Notes: generated from the letters alone by a model not told the origin. Positions 36,401 to 46,844 are shown, counted from the first letter of the stretch. The stretch is DNA of 64,000 bases from Cotesia glomerata (GCF_020080835.1 NC_058158.1:31576305-31640304), one strand, 5' to 3'. A program made the numbers and translations.

Positions 36401-36801
36401 AAAAATCAACTTTGGAAAAAATTAAATTCTCTCAGTCGAAAATTTCATCTCGACAAGGTTTACGAGACGAGCCTGTAACTAATCCAGCCATGGTAACAAT
36501 TTTAAATTCGTTACCGCATTGTCAGACATGAACAACACCAATATACGATGTCTCACGTACTCGAGAGTATACATTCAACCAAGCTTGGAAACACGCTGAA
36601 TTTTGTTTTCGTCCACCTGAAAACGAGAAAAAGGACAACTTCTAAGGACACTACCAAAGATGTGGAGTACCAATTCAACTTTTTGATCCAGAATGCCAGG
36701 CTAGTAACCGACGTTGGCCTGGATACAAGAACGGGGTTGAGATAAAACACATTGGAGAGGACATCGAAGACTTCCAAGAGACATACCAGCGTTCTCTGTA
36801 A
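33499..36801 (+). pseudogene. Gag-like polyprotein of an LTR retroelement, nonsense-broken
   Basis: One reading frame runs from ATG 33499 to TAA 36799-36801 (codon 1101), interrupted by in-frame stops at codons 404 (TAA), 877 (TAG), 885 (TAA), 1011 (TGA) and 1049 (TAA), with no frameshift. Codons 1-200 are Asn/Gln/Pro-rich. About 204-260 hold tandem 27-residue Pro/Thr/His repeats. About 295-455 resemble the Ty3-type Gag capsid region (WYYQNE..., WSLFKTHF, then RQADDELGVAFINRM just before the first stop). Codons 565-578 are a CX2CX4HX4C knuckle (CDRCGRSGHIAAVC). The 520 codons after it are Ser/Thr/Asn-rich with a Glu/Lys/Arg coiled-coil-like stretch near 895-925. I see no protease DTG, reverse transcriptase or integrase. 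Capsid and nucleocapsid roles are inferred from the family. Confidence 0.8.
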
Positions 36802-37202
36802 AGATAAACCCCTATTCAATCGTTCATATCATTAATTAAAATATCTGATATATATGACTATAACACTGTATTGCTATACTAGTACTATTACTTTTCCATT
36901 ATACAACTATTACTACTATAAAATTTATACTAAACATCTATCATACTATTACATCATAAAAACTATAATATTTACTAAATCATTCATATCATCTAAAATT
37001 ATATCTGCCAGTTTAATTTGTTTTAATTACAGCTGCAGACCAATCAAAAAAAAAAAAAAAAAAAAAAAAAAAAACAAACAACAATTAATTAAAAATTAAA
37101 ATTTTATTTTTTATATTCAGCCCAGCAAATAGATCGAAGTCTAGACCGGAGTTTCGACCATTAGCTCAAGGAAACGTTCTACTAAATTAATTATTTATTT
37201 AC
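36802..37202 (+). other. 3' noncoding part of the retroelement with poly-A tract
   Basis: AT-rich, rich in ACTATTACT-like words, with a run of 29 A at 37046-37074. The A run could be a simple repeat or the trace of a polyadenylated transcript. No polypurine tract clearly recognised. Confidence 0.5.
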
Positions 37203-37479
37203 AGGTGATCACTCACCAACTTTACAGCTAACAATTTTAAATTATTTTAAAATTTCTTTTCAGGTGACGACTCAGCAGTCCATTCACACATTCACACATC
37301 CATTCCTCAGGTGACTACTCACCAACCCATTCATCAAAATCATCCAATTTTACCACTATCAGGTGATTACTCACCAAATCTTTCATCTACAGGTGACTAA
37401 TCACCAATCCTTTATAGGTGATCACTCACCACTAATTTCTATCATCCTATTATTACTATACCCGGTGACGACTCACCAA
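37203..37479 (+). repeat. Array of AGGTGA-NN-ACTCACC palindromes
   Basis: Seven near-palindromic 14-17 bp units of the form AGGTGATCACTCACCAA occur at about 37203, 37262, 37308, 37361, 37391, 37415 and 37462, spaced 24-60 bp apart by pyrimidine-rich CATTCA-type linkers. One unit (37262) has lost its right half. The same motif occurs once in the LTR (31814). It could be a binding-site cluster or a degenerate minisatellite spread within the element. Confidence 0.75.
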
Positions 37480-37548
37480 TTCATTCAAAGAGCTAGCTCG
37501 GTTCAAAAATTGACGGGGTAGTCTTGGCTTGGCAGGGAGGATTGAAAT

Positions 37549-37741
37549 ACTGCAAAATGTCCCGATTTTATCAGCCTGGCGAACTACCACCCGAAATTTC
37601 CGTTACCGGCACTAGCTAAATTAATGTGTAGCCCCCGTGACGTCACAAGACGACACGAGGAGGGGAAAATCAGCTACGAGCCTCAAAACCTGAGCATTGA
37701 TCGAAGTATATATAATACATAAAATCGGGACATTTTGCAGT
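37549..37741. mobile_element. Short TIR element (CTGCAAAATGTCCC ends)
   Basis: ACTGCAAAATGTCCCGATTT at the left and AAATCGGGACATTTTGCAGT at the right are perfect inverted copies enclosing about 150 bp of GC-richer non-coding sequence (CCCCCGTGACGTCACAAG). MITE-like. Weak similarity just outside the ends makes the exact borders uncertain by about 10 bp. Confidence 0.65.
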
Positions 37742-38156
37742 GTCTCAGTATAATGTTGGAATAATGTATAGATAACTATGTGAGGATATTAGAGTTTTAT
37801 ATAAAAGTAATTTAGAGGACACTGTTATGGTTAAATTAAAAGAGAATTTTTTTTCAAAGAGCCTTCAAGACGGCTGCTCATTAATTGCGGTATTATGCTG
37901 CCAGCAAAGAAGACGTCACTAAGAAAACTCCTGAGCAGTTCCGGGAGTAAGAAGGCAAAAAATTATTATGAGCACACTGAAGATGAGAGGCTAAATGTTC
38001 CACTAAAATAAATAGACATGACTTTTTAAATAATAATTATTATTATGATTATTGTATTATTATTATCATTATTGAGTAAATAAGATCAAAAACAAACATG
38101 AAATCTTTTAAAGCTTATTGTAAATAAAATTGACTTCGAAATAAAAGTTATTTGTG
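37742..38156. other. Noncoding DNA after the retroelement
   Basis: No LTR sequence was found here, so the 3' LTR is absent from this side. A short GC-richer patch (37860-37960) has no ORF. The rest is AT-rich. Confidence 0.6.
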
Positions 38157-38899
38157 CACGGAAAAAATTAAACTGTAATATTCACTCGGATTCCGGTTAA
38201 TTTTAAATATTAAAGATTCCGGCAAAAATATAAATATTACAGAACTTAATGTAGTAAGTATAAAAGCCACAATTTATAATTTAATATCCAAAATAAGTGA
38301 TTAGTAGCTGTCACTATAGTAAATAACGACTCTTTCATCTTTAAAAATTACAGTTTTAAACAGTAAAAATTGCCATTTCAATATATAGTCCATATTATGA
38401 GGAGAAGGGGAACTCAGATGAAAGAGAAGGGGGTCTCACTCTGGGAGAATTTAACATTTCAAACAGTAAAAATTATACTTTTAAAATATACATTTTACCA
38501 GTCCAAGCAAGTCAATAATTACAGTTTGATTTTTAGCGTTGCATTTAAAATTTACCATTTTACTTTGTAAATATTGACGTTGCTTGTAATAGAAATTTAC
38601 TAACTTTATTTTATACTTTTTACATATCATAAGATCATTTTTTAGGTACGAAATGTTAAATATCAAAGTCTGAATTCTTAATTATTATACTTTAACATTG
38701 TAGACATTTACATAGCGAATATTACTATTTGAAATAGTATTTTCTTCCATGTAAAGAGTAAATTGTAACGTTTAAATGGTAAATATTATATAGTGAATAG
38801 TAAAATCACGATTTTACTGTTTGAAATGGTAATTTTTAGCAGTTGATCATTACTTATTATATATCGACTGTTATTTATTACAGTTTACTTTTTTCCGTG
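38157..38899. mobile_element. CACGG-ended element, 743 bp, AAACTGTAA family
   Basis: Ends CACGGAAAAAATTAAACTGT and ACAGTTTACTTTTTTCCGTG are inverted copies of about 22 bp. The direct repeat TGTG lies immediately outside both ends (38153-38156 and 38900-38903). The interior repeats AAACAGTAAAAATT-like words in both orientations. No ORF worth keeping. The element at 50157-50432 has similar ends and internal ACTGTAATTTTT words. Confidence 0.65.
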
Positions 38900-39164
38900 T
38901 GTGGTTTTAAATCTTGCCTCTAAATTAAGGTATGAAAAAATCATAACAATAAAATTTTTAATTTGGAATTATTTTTACTTTAATTATTTTTAAAATTTAA
39001 AAAATTTTTGAGTTGAATTTAAAATATACAGCTTCATAATTTTTGTTAGTTATCATTTTACCAACCAATTATTTTTTTTTTTTAATATAAATTACATATT
39101 CCAAAAAAAGTTTAATTTAATTGTTTTTTTTTCTTTTTTAATTAAGTATTGCAGAGAAAATATG

Positions 39165-39399
39165 TTTTTTTTTTTTTTTTTTTTTATTTATTATTATTTA
39201 GAGTCGGTTTTAACTGCTGTGGTCATATCGCCGACTTTTAACTGTTGGGAGTGGTACGTTGGGTCTTTTTGGGTTGTGTAAATCTTAACCTACGCGGCAA
39301 GGGCCGAATATCAACCAAGTTGGTTTCTAAGACCAGCTTGGGATTCGAACCCACGCCTGGCCGGTAAGTTAGTCCGAGTTCTCTATAGGCCATGCGCCT
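39165..39399 (-). mobile_element. tRNA-derived SINE
   Basis: Read on the minus strand, the unit begins GGCGCATGGCCTATAGAG (A-box-like TGGCCTATAGAG), carries a perfect RNA polymerase III B box GGTTCGAATCC (39341-39351 complement) about 35 bases further on, continues for about 150 bases of non-tRNA body and ends in a 21-A tail (T run at 39165-39185). That layout is the classical tRNA-SINE. A full tRNA cloverleaf is not present, so it is not a tRNA gene. I could not find target duplications. Confidence 0.75.
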
Positions 39400-40077
39400 T
39401 GTTTGTTTTGATAATTTTTCAAAATAAAATAAAATAAATTTACATCATAAATTAAACTCGACAGCTTTTAAATTGAATTATTATGTACTTTAAATTTTCA
39501 TGCTTCGAAAAATTTTGAAATAACTAAATTATTTTCCTCGACGATCGATGAGTAAATTCAATCTATTAAAATTCAATTTAAATATAATTTTACTCGATAA
39601 AATATCATTGAAAAAACTAAAAAGATCATGATTTAATATCACATTAAATATTTGAGTTGCATTGATTTAATTGAATTAATAAAAATTAACATTTTTATAT
39701 TCATATACAGTAGTATTATATCTACTCATACTTATTAGTAAAAAAGCACAAGAGTTGTTCATAAAGAGAGAAACAAAAATAAGAGACTCGGTAAAGCCAA
39801 AAGAGGTACTAGCGCGTATTGTAAAAGCTCTCAACACCCTTGAATGCTCAGGTGCGATATTAGAGAGACTCTCTCCTCGTGACAGCTCAGAATAGCGTTC
39901 TTGTGTGTACCCGCGACGGCGTTCATAAAAAGAAAACAAAAAGAGGGTGCGCGCGCGGACGTACTTCATTTCCGGAAAAGCACGGGATTCACTCGCGACG
40001 ACAGCACGCGGTCGGGCGTTAATCACGGAAGGAAAAGGGAGTATACTTGTATCATTTTGTGTACATACACATACACA

Positions 40078-40080
<3 letters not shown>

Positions 40081-40131
<51 letters not shown>
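40081..40131 (+). repeat. (TA)n microsatellite
   Basis: Uninterrupted TA run of about 25 units, preceded by a short CACACAC stretch. Confidence 0.95.
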
Positions 40132-40134
<3 letters not shown>

Positions 40135-40693
40135 ATACAGTATAGTAAACATAGAAATACTGTATACGGTACAGAGATTTGGAAAGAAAAAATATTTCAT
40201 GGTTATACTGGAAGCTAAAATCCACCGAAGCTTTAACAAAACACCCCATCATACTTTTCTTACGTTTCTTAATATTATGGTATCATTTTAATTATTAGTG
40301 TTTTCTTTTAATATCATTTTTAATCCATTAGAATCTTAATAAACAAAAATTTAATTTGATAAAATTTTAAAGAAAAATTAAAGCTGTTCAAATATCCAAA
40401 AATAAATGATTTAATTTAACATTTAACTGTTCTAAAGGCAGTAAGAAAAAATACTTAATTTATTAAAATATTAATTTACGTTAGAAAAAAATTTCCTTAG
40501 ACTAAATTGGATAAATTTACAATTATTTCAATAAAAATTCAAGAAATATGTTCAGAATTTATAAATTCAAATCAAATAAACTTTTTTTTTTAATAAATAA
40601 ATAATTATTATATCAATAAAAAACAATATCAATAATGATAATAAAGAATAATTGATATTTGTAAGGAATGAGAAGGAGCAAATTTAATTTCAG

Positions 40694-40853
40694 GACAGCA
40701 TCTACATACTATATAGCGGATGGGTTCAATAAAACTTTCATTCTCGAAGCGCCGCAGGGAAAAACGTTCGCGCAAATGAGAAACTGGACAGAGTACAGAA
40801 GCCCGGCCTCACCCACGCGATTGTCTGACAAAAACATTCCACTAGCAGTCAAA
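40694..40853 (+). other. Candidate internal exon
   Basis: A pyrimidine-rich acceptor TTTAATTTCAG ends at 40693 and a donor GTAAGAGTAAG starts at 40854. The 160 bases between are GC-richer than their AT-rich flanks and open in the frame reading STYYIADGFNKTF...RNWTEYRSPASP. I do not recognise the peptide. The length is not a multiple of three, as is common for internal exons. It could equally be a noncoding-RNA exon or chance. Confidence 0.3.
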
Positions 40854-41570
40854 GTAAGAGTAAGTTTAAACAAAAAAGTTAATTTAACTTAAAATCTACG
40901 ACCGTAATTAAATGTTAAAAAGTCAAGTAAAGGCTCGATAATTAAAAACAGAGTATGAATAATAATAAAGTTGGAATTAACAATAATAGTTATAGAAATA
41001 ATAAAATAACAATCAAGGGGCGTTAAGTAAATGGAGAGAAGTTGTTAAACAAAGTCAAAACTTGATACAAGATCCCTTGGTCTCTGCACTCCATGAAATA
41101 GCCATTGGTTCGTTGGTTGAATGCATTCAGTGTTAATTATAGTGTGTTCTTATTACACAAATACATCTTCTATAAGCGTGTAAGTATAGAGGGAGAGCTT
41201 TAACAATTGTACTGGTGTTATTGTTGCTGCAATAGTTCTTGCTCTTGGTTGTGCTTTTGCTCTTGTTGTTGTTTCATCGTTTCCATAGTAATAGTAATAG
41301 TAATAGTGCTAGCAATAGCATTCTACAGTAGCATAGAGTACCTAAACAATATATACCGCGATCCCCGTTGTTCTCTGCGTACACTACAGACGCATCCGTT
41401 TTCCTTCCGTGATGAACGGGACGTCCGGCTACGCCACGACTACTACCAACGTAACGATGAATCGTTGGTATTTACCGCTGCCCAAATGAACGACAACAGC
41501 CTGTGGTAAATTACCATTGAAGAAATCAGCCCCAGGGACACTGCATAATGTGAATATATTTTTTCATTAT

Positions 41571-41726
41571 TTAAGAGCGGTTTATAGTTGATTTTCAAAC
41601 GTGTTTTTCTCATGTATGTGATAAAATTTCGAAAAAAAACGCTTCGCTCTCCGATAGATAATTTAATTATCTATCGAAGAGCGAAGCGCTTTTTTGGAAA
41701 ATTTTCATTTATTTATGCATAAAATG
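41571..41726. mobile_element. Palindromic MITE, copy 2
   Basis: This copy is more perfectly palindromic than copy 1 at 2537-2690. ACGCTTCGCTCTCCGATAGA pairs with TCTATCGAAGAGCGAAGCGC around a TAATTTAATTA centre. The outer parts (TTAAGAGCGG, CTCATGTAT, ATTTATGCAT) match copy 1. Non-coding. Confidence 0.65.
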
Positions 41727-42330
41727 CGTTTTAAGATTCCATTTGTTGTACAAGTATGACAGAGATACTTTCGTTTGTCCAATAGAGGGCGAGAGAGAGG
41801 AAAAATGTAAACCCTTCTTAATTATATGGATATTACATTCAAATATTGTATATGTATACTAGTAATGAAATTAAATTGATTGCATATGAAGAGAAAAGTT
41901 CTTAGACTGAGAAAATCATTTTGAAGATTTTAATTGTCTTCAATTAAATTGAAAAATTTTTTAGTTAGAAAATTTTAATTGGCTAAAAACTTTTTGTCTT
42001 GATTTAATGCAAAAAATTTCTTCAAAAAGATTTTCTGAATACAGGATTTTTTAATTTAAGAAGGTAATTTTTTTTAATCCGTGTATTGTAGTAGGTGCAC
42101 ACATAAATTGCGATGTATAATAAAGAAAAGTGATTACTTCATAGATCAACTGTACGAAAAACCTTTTATTGCAGATTACTATCTCCACGTGTTTTTAATG
42201 TATTTGAATAGCTGCACAGTTGTCAGTAATTGCGGTAGTAGTTTACGCTTCCGAAAAATAATATTTTTTTAAAAAAGTACTTTGGATATAGTAAAAGTAA
42301 CTTCAACATTATTTTATTTATTGTTTTCTT
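41727..42330. other. Noncoding DNA with a CAAG-type repeat remnant
   Basis: 41905-42085 resembles the CAAG/TTTTCTTG vocabulary of the 45331 element, with a possible inverted relation between ACTGAGAAAATCATTTTG and AAGATTTTCTGAATACAGG. The rest is unique and AT-rich. No gene. Confidence 0.45.
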
Positions 42331-43445
42331 GGCAAGATAATAACTCTACTCTTTACTTCTCTATTAATAAATATCTCTATACTAAATAGTTCAATTCCTA
42401 AATAACACTATTTCTAAATATCTCTATTCTTAAATAACTTTATTCTTAAATATCTCTATTCCTAAATAATAACTATTTCTAAATAACTCTGTGCGTAAAA
42501 ATCTCTATTCTTAAATAAGTCCATTCGTAAATTAACTTTTATTCTAAATTTGTCTATTCTCAATTCTCTTTATTTCTAAATAACTCTATTTGTCAATATC
42601 TCTATTCTTAAATAACTCTATTCGTAAATATCTCTATTCTTGAATAACTCTATTCCTGAATGATGTAATTATAGAACATTTTTGAAACTGCATTTAAAAA
42701 AAAATGAGTGAATTATTTATAATTATTCAATTAGGGAGCTTTGAAAAACTTAATTTTCATTGTTAGCAAAAATCAAAATTGTTATTAACTTAGCAAAGCG
42801 CGATACTTTACTAGGTATATGTAGAATGATTAATTCGTACGGCGTATTGAAAATGTGTACTAATTCTAAGCTTCATTACAAGAAATTCATAAACATACAC
42901 TGATAAAAAAATTTACTTGACTCAAAAGCCAAACTCTTTAACCAAGAATTCCATTTTGAAGAAAATGATTTTCTTTAGTCAAGAGAATAAATTTTTGACT
43001 CAAGAAAATTTTCTTAGATCAAGAATAATTTCTTAGCTCAAGAATTTATTCAGCATCATGACAATAAAAATTAAGTTTTTCAAAACTTCCTAATTAATTA
43101 ATTATAATTAATTCACTCGTTTTTTTAAAATGTAGCTTCAAAAATATTCTATAATTAAGTCATTCAGGAATAGAGTTATTCAAGAATAGAGATTTTTACG
43201 AATAGAGTTATGTAAGAATAGAGATATTCACAAATAGAGTTATTTAGAAATAAAGACAAATTTAGAATAAAAGTTAATTTACGAATAGAGTTATTTAAGA
43301 ATAGAGATTTTTACGAAAAGAGTTATTTAGAAATAGAGATATTTAAGAATAGAGATATTTAGAAATAGTGTTATTTAGGAATTGAGCTATTTAGTATAGA
43401 GATATTTATGAATAGAGAAGTAAAGAGTGGAGTTATTATCTTGCC
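42331..43445. mobile_element. Foldback-type element with tandemly repetitive arms
   Basis: The left arm (42331-42765) and right arm (43060-43445) are inverted copies from the outer GGCAAGATAATAACTC to the inner AACTTAATTTT. Each arm is largely built from a degenerate 15-bp unit, CTCTATTCTTAAATA and variants. The left arm is about 50 bp longer, as expected from unit gain or loss. The loop of about 295 bp is non-coding and holds a CAAG-rich repeat. Long inverted arms made of short tandem repeats are the hallmark of Foldback (FB) elements (family knowledge). No target duplication recognised. Confidence 0.75.
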
Positions 43446-43597
43446 GTTTTTTTTTTTTTTACAAAAAGTTGTAAATTAATGGGACAGTGAAAAATATGCA
43501 CGAAGTAATCTCATTAAATGTGGGTTTGTTGGAAGGTGTTGAAAATAGTAATCAATGCTGCGTATCAGGTAACAGTTACTGACTGTTTGCGTAAACA

Positions 43598-43787
43598 GTG
43601 GTTGTATACGTTTAAGTGTAATTATCGTAGTAGGTTCTGGTCCAAATTGTAAAATAGATGCAATCAATTATTACAAAATTTCATTGGTAATTGTATTGAA
43701 ATTCATGAAATTTACCAATGTACCGTGACGGAATTCCCGCGAAATAACGGTGATAAATATCTGTGGTGGCGTTGGAAGGGAAAATAA
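43598..43787 (+). repeat. Duplicated noncoding segment, copy 2
   Basis: Collinear with 4503-4694 on the same strand. The best-conserved block is ATGCAATCAATTATTACAAA and its continuation, followed by AATTGTATTGAAATTCAT. No inverted ends or ORF. Confidence 0.55.
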
Positions 43788-43968
43788 ATTTTTGTTTGTA
43801 CAATCTCAACTGATAGAGGGATTTATTTGGGTTTAAATAGATTTATTAATTTTTAAGTGATGGTTTATTAGCTAACTTAAAAAATAAACATTTAACCACT
43901 AATGAAAAAATGTTTATTCAAGTTTTTTTGGGCTGAAAAATATTTATTAATATATTTTATATGAATGC

Positions 43969-44406
43969 AACTTCCCGCTAATTCCATGCCTAAGTGCTTA
44001 AAATTGCACTTATGACGTTTTTGAGCTCTCTGAGCTCAAAGAGCTAGCTGTTCTGTGCTTTTGAGTTCTTCGAGCTCAAAAGTCTGGTGGAAGTTTAATA
44101 AAACACTATTCTTAAAATTTTCAAACTGCAGTTACTTTTGAATGAATAAACCGATTTTCACGCGGTTAGCAGCATTCGACGCAGTTTTTCGAATTATATG
44201 ATTTACTTTTAAACACAAATTGATCAGACCGAAAATTTTGGAGCAATGTCAAAGTTTGGAGCATTGTCATGGAATGTCAAAGTTTGGTTTCGATCGGTCG
44301 AGCAGTTTACAAGTTATGAGTGATAAAAACTCGATTTTCGCAAAACGAGCAAAACCAATAACTTTCCGAATTTTTTTAAATTTTAAATTTTTTTTAGCGG
44401 AAAGTT
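43969..44406. mobile_element. AACTTCCCGCTAA-ended element, short copy
   Basis: The left end AACTTCCCGCTAATTCC is inverted at the right end as TTTAGCGGAAAGTT. The interior shares many blocks with 54155-55013: TTTTGAGCTC...GAGCTCAAA palindromes, AACCGATTTT.ACGCGGTT, AAAACTCGATTTT..AAAACGAG. No ORF. A non-autonomous repeat of unknown superfamily. One of two copies here. Confidence 0.7.
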
Positions 44407-45330
44407 AAAAAAATGGTGTAAAAATACAAATACTTAGATAGCAAAAACCGCAATTTATTTACTCATATTATTAAATACTAATTTGTTTCAAATAAGCTTT
44501 TCACAACAATTTTAAATCAAACTGATTTATTAATTTCAAATAAATCTCTCTATCCATCTCTAGTGAGATATCAATTGATTTACCTTTGAATAGTAATTTT
44601 GCTGAATTATTATTATCGTTATTAATTATCGTGAGTAGAATTTATATCAATAAAAAAAAAAAAAAATAATAAACGTTGGAGATGAAACGTGTAAATACGA
44701 AATAAAATCCTGGGAATAAACTGAAGGAAAACAGGTCAATCGAGTAAAGCTTCGAATGCGGAAACCTGCAAGTTAAGGTGTTAGTGTAGTTTATATACAA
44801 CAGTAACTACACAGATGTATGTCTATAGAATAGAGAGAATAGTGCAAAGCAAGGGATGCTGTAGAATTGTATTGAGGTTTTCTCCGAGTGCCCTCAGGTT
44901 AGAGTAAACAGATAGATAAACAGGAGTGTTGTGTGCGCGTGGTGAAGCCACGTGCTATCGCTCTTGTATACAGTATTCCCACTTGTAATCAGATGCAGCT
45001 TGGATGTATTCGATTACCGTATTCAGTAAACCCTCTCGCAACGTCAACCATCGATCAATCTACCTCTCGCAGTAACACCCAGTTCCGTAACCCAATTAAT
45101 TCATTTTTTTTATTCAAATAAACGACTCATTAGAATTAACCTCTTAGTTTATTTATTATTTGCGCATTAAGACGCACCAGAACCCTCTCATAAATTATTC
45201 CGTTTGATTGCTCGTCAGATAGAAATATTTATATTATATTAATCCCAGCTCGAGCGAAACTTTAGATAGCGTCTGATGGAACTTAATTATATCATTCGTG
45301 AGCTAATGTTTGTCGATGATTAATTAGTCT
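44407..45330. other. Noncoding DNA
   Basis: AT-rich to 44700, then a GC-richer island (44700-45100) without a supportable gene. Nothing recognised. Confidence 0.6.
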
Positions 45331-46041
45331 TACTCAGAAAGAAAGATTTCTTGACTGGAGAACAAAATTCTTGGCTCAAGTAAATTTTCGGTCGCCCGAA
45401 GGAAGACCGAAGTTGTCTTGGCCAAAGTAAAAATTTTTTTTGAAATTCTATTCTTGGTGGAAGTAATTTTTTCTTAATTCAAATTATCATAAATACTTGA
45501 TACAAGAAATTTTTATATTTGATCAAGATTTTTAGATACTTTAGGGAAGCAGCGCCACCTACTTCAGCTGAGAAAAAAATTTTCTCATCTCGAGAAAATT
45601 TTTCACTTGAATATTTGATACCCATTTTAGATTATTTTAGCGCGCAATTATACATATTGAATGAAAAAAAATGATTCAATATTATTTGATCTTCCCATTT
45701 GACATGTTAGTCAATAGAAATATTAATGAAAATTTACTATCAAGATATTTAATTTTTTGGAGCAAGAGAAAAATTTTCTCAAGACAAGAAAATTTACTTC
45801 TGTCAAGAACTTAATTTTTTGGAGCAAGAGAGAAATTTTCTCAAAACAAGAAAATTTTCTTAAATAAATTAAGACTTAAATAAATTGTCTTGGATCAAGA
45901 AACGTATTTCTTGAAGCAAGGGAATTAATTTGTTGGAATAAGTGAAATTTCTTGTGTCAAAAAAAATTTTTTTTTTCGCCCAAGTAAATCATTATGAAGA
46001 AAAATATTTTCTTGGCTCAAGTGAACCTTTCTTTCTGTGTA
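45331..46041. mobile_element. CAAG-rich TIR element (CAGAAAGAAAG ends)
   Basis: The left end TACTCAGAAAGAAAGATTTC pairs inverted with the right end CTTTCTTTCTGTGTA. The 711-bp interior is saturated with CAAGAAAATTTTCTTG-type self-complementary words, for example repeated GGAGCAAGAGA(A)AAATTTTC near 45760 and 45820, plus a hairpin TTCGGTCGCCCGAAGGAAGACCGAA near 45388. No ORF. It is the best-bounded member of the CAAG-rich group in the window. Confidence 0.6.
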
Positions 46042-46844
46042 CAAAATATAACGGGTTTTGAGAAAAGTTTCACAAGCGACTAAATATCTTGAATTTATTT
46101 TTATTAAGAAAACTTAAAATTTGTGAAAGGAAAAAATAATCTCGATAACAAGAAAATGTTTTTTCTCTTCGCATATTTTCAGCTGAGTTCCTCTGGAATG
46201 AAAATGAATTGGAGGATAGGTAATATAATGGGGATCATTTGATGGATAAATTTTCTAGGTGACCTGTTAAGCTTGTTTATTTTTTTAATAAAGTAGGGCG
46301 AAGAAATTCACATTTGGGGTAATATTTAAGAAGTGAATTATGATTAAAAGTGAAAAAAAATTTGTTTTAAACAATTAACAAATCTATTCCCACGATATTT
46401 CCTTTTTTTTTTAAAAAAAAATTAACAAAATTTGATGACATTAAAAGTAGACATCAGTTTGTATGTTTTATAAGTTTATAAAAAGTTAACTTGAACCAAG
46501 AAAATTATTTTAACGAGTTCCATAGTCTTGAATTAACTAAAATTTACTTAAATCAAGATAATTTTCTTTTGCAAGAAAATATGAATTAAAGTTCAATTAA
46601 GTTCAAGGTCAAAATTTTGACTTAGATTGAAAGAAAAGAATTTAATAATTTTTTCAGTAATTATCATTCTAATGATCAGTGATAATCATCAAAACGAAGT
46701 TCAACATGTTAGAAAATTAGCTAATTAAGGTGATTCATCGTGTGGTAGACGTATGTGTAGTGTACATTTGTGCTAATACATATGAAAACCGCTGATTCGG
46801 TACAAATGGGAATTCCCAAACTCTGTCAATGAGAAGTGGATGAG

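Larger units (their letters stand above)
39400..41570. other. Noncoding DNA with an (AT)n run and GC-richer islands
   Basis: 39720-40070 and 41090-41520 are GC-richer. 40250-40660 is AT-rich. Open frames crossing the (AT)n run at 40081 encode only Tyr-Ile or His-Thr strings. A candidate exon lies at 40694-40853. Confidence 0.55.

Noticed and set aside
37203..37479. CRISPR-like repeat array
   Set aside because: The units are short palindromes with unequal spacers in a eukaryotic retroelement. No cas genes are present.
39676..40291. Several open frames up to 187 codons on both strands
   Set aside because: All cross the (TA)n microsatellite and gain length from Tyr-Ile or His-Thr strings.
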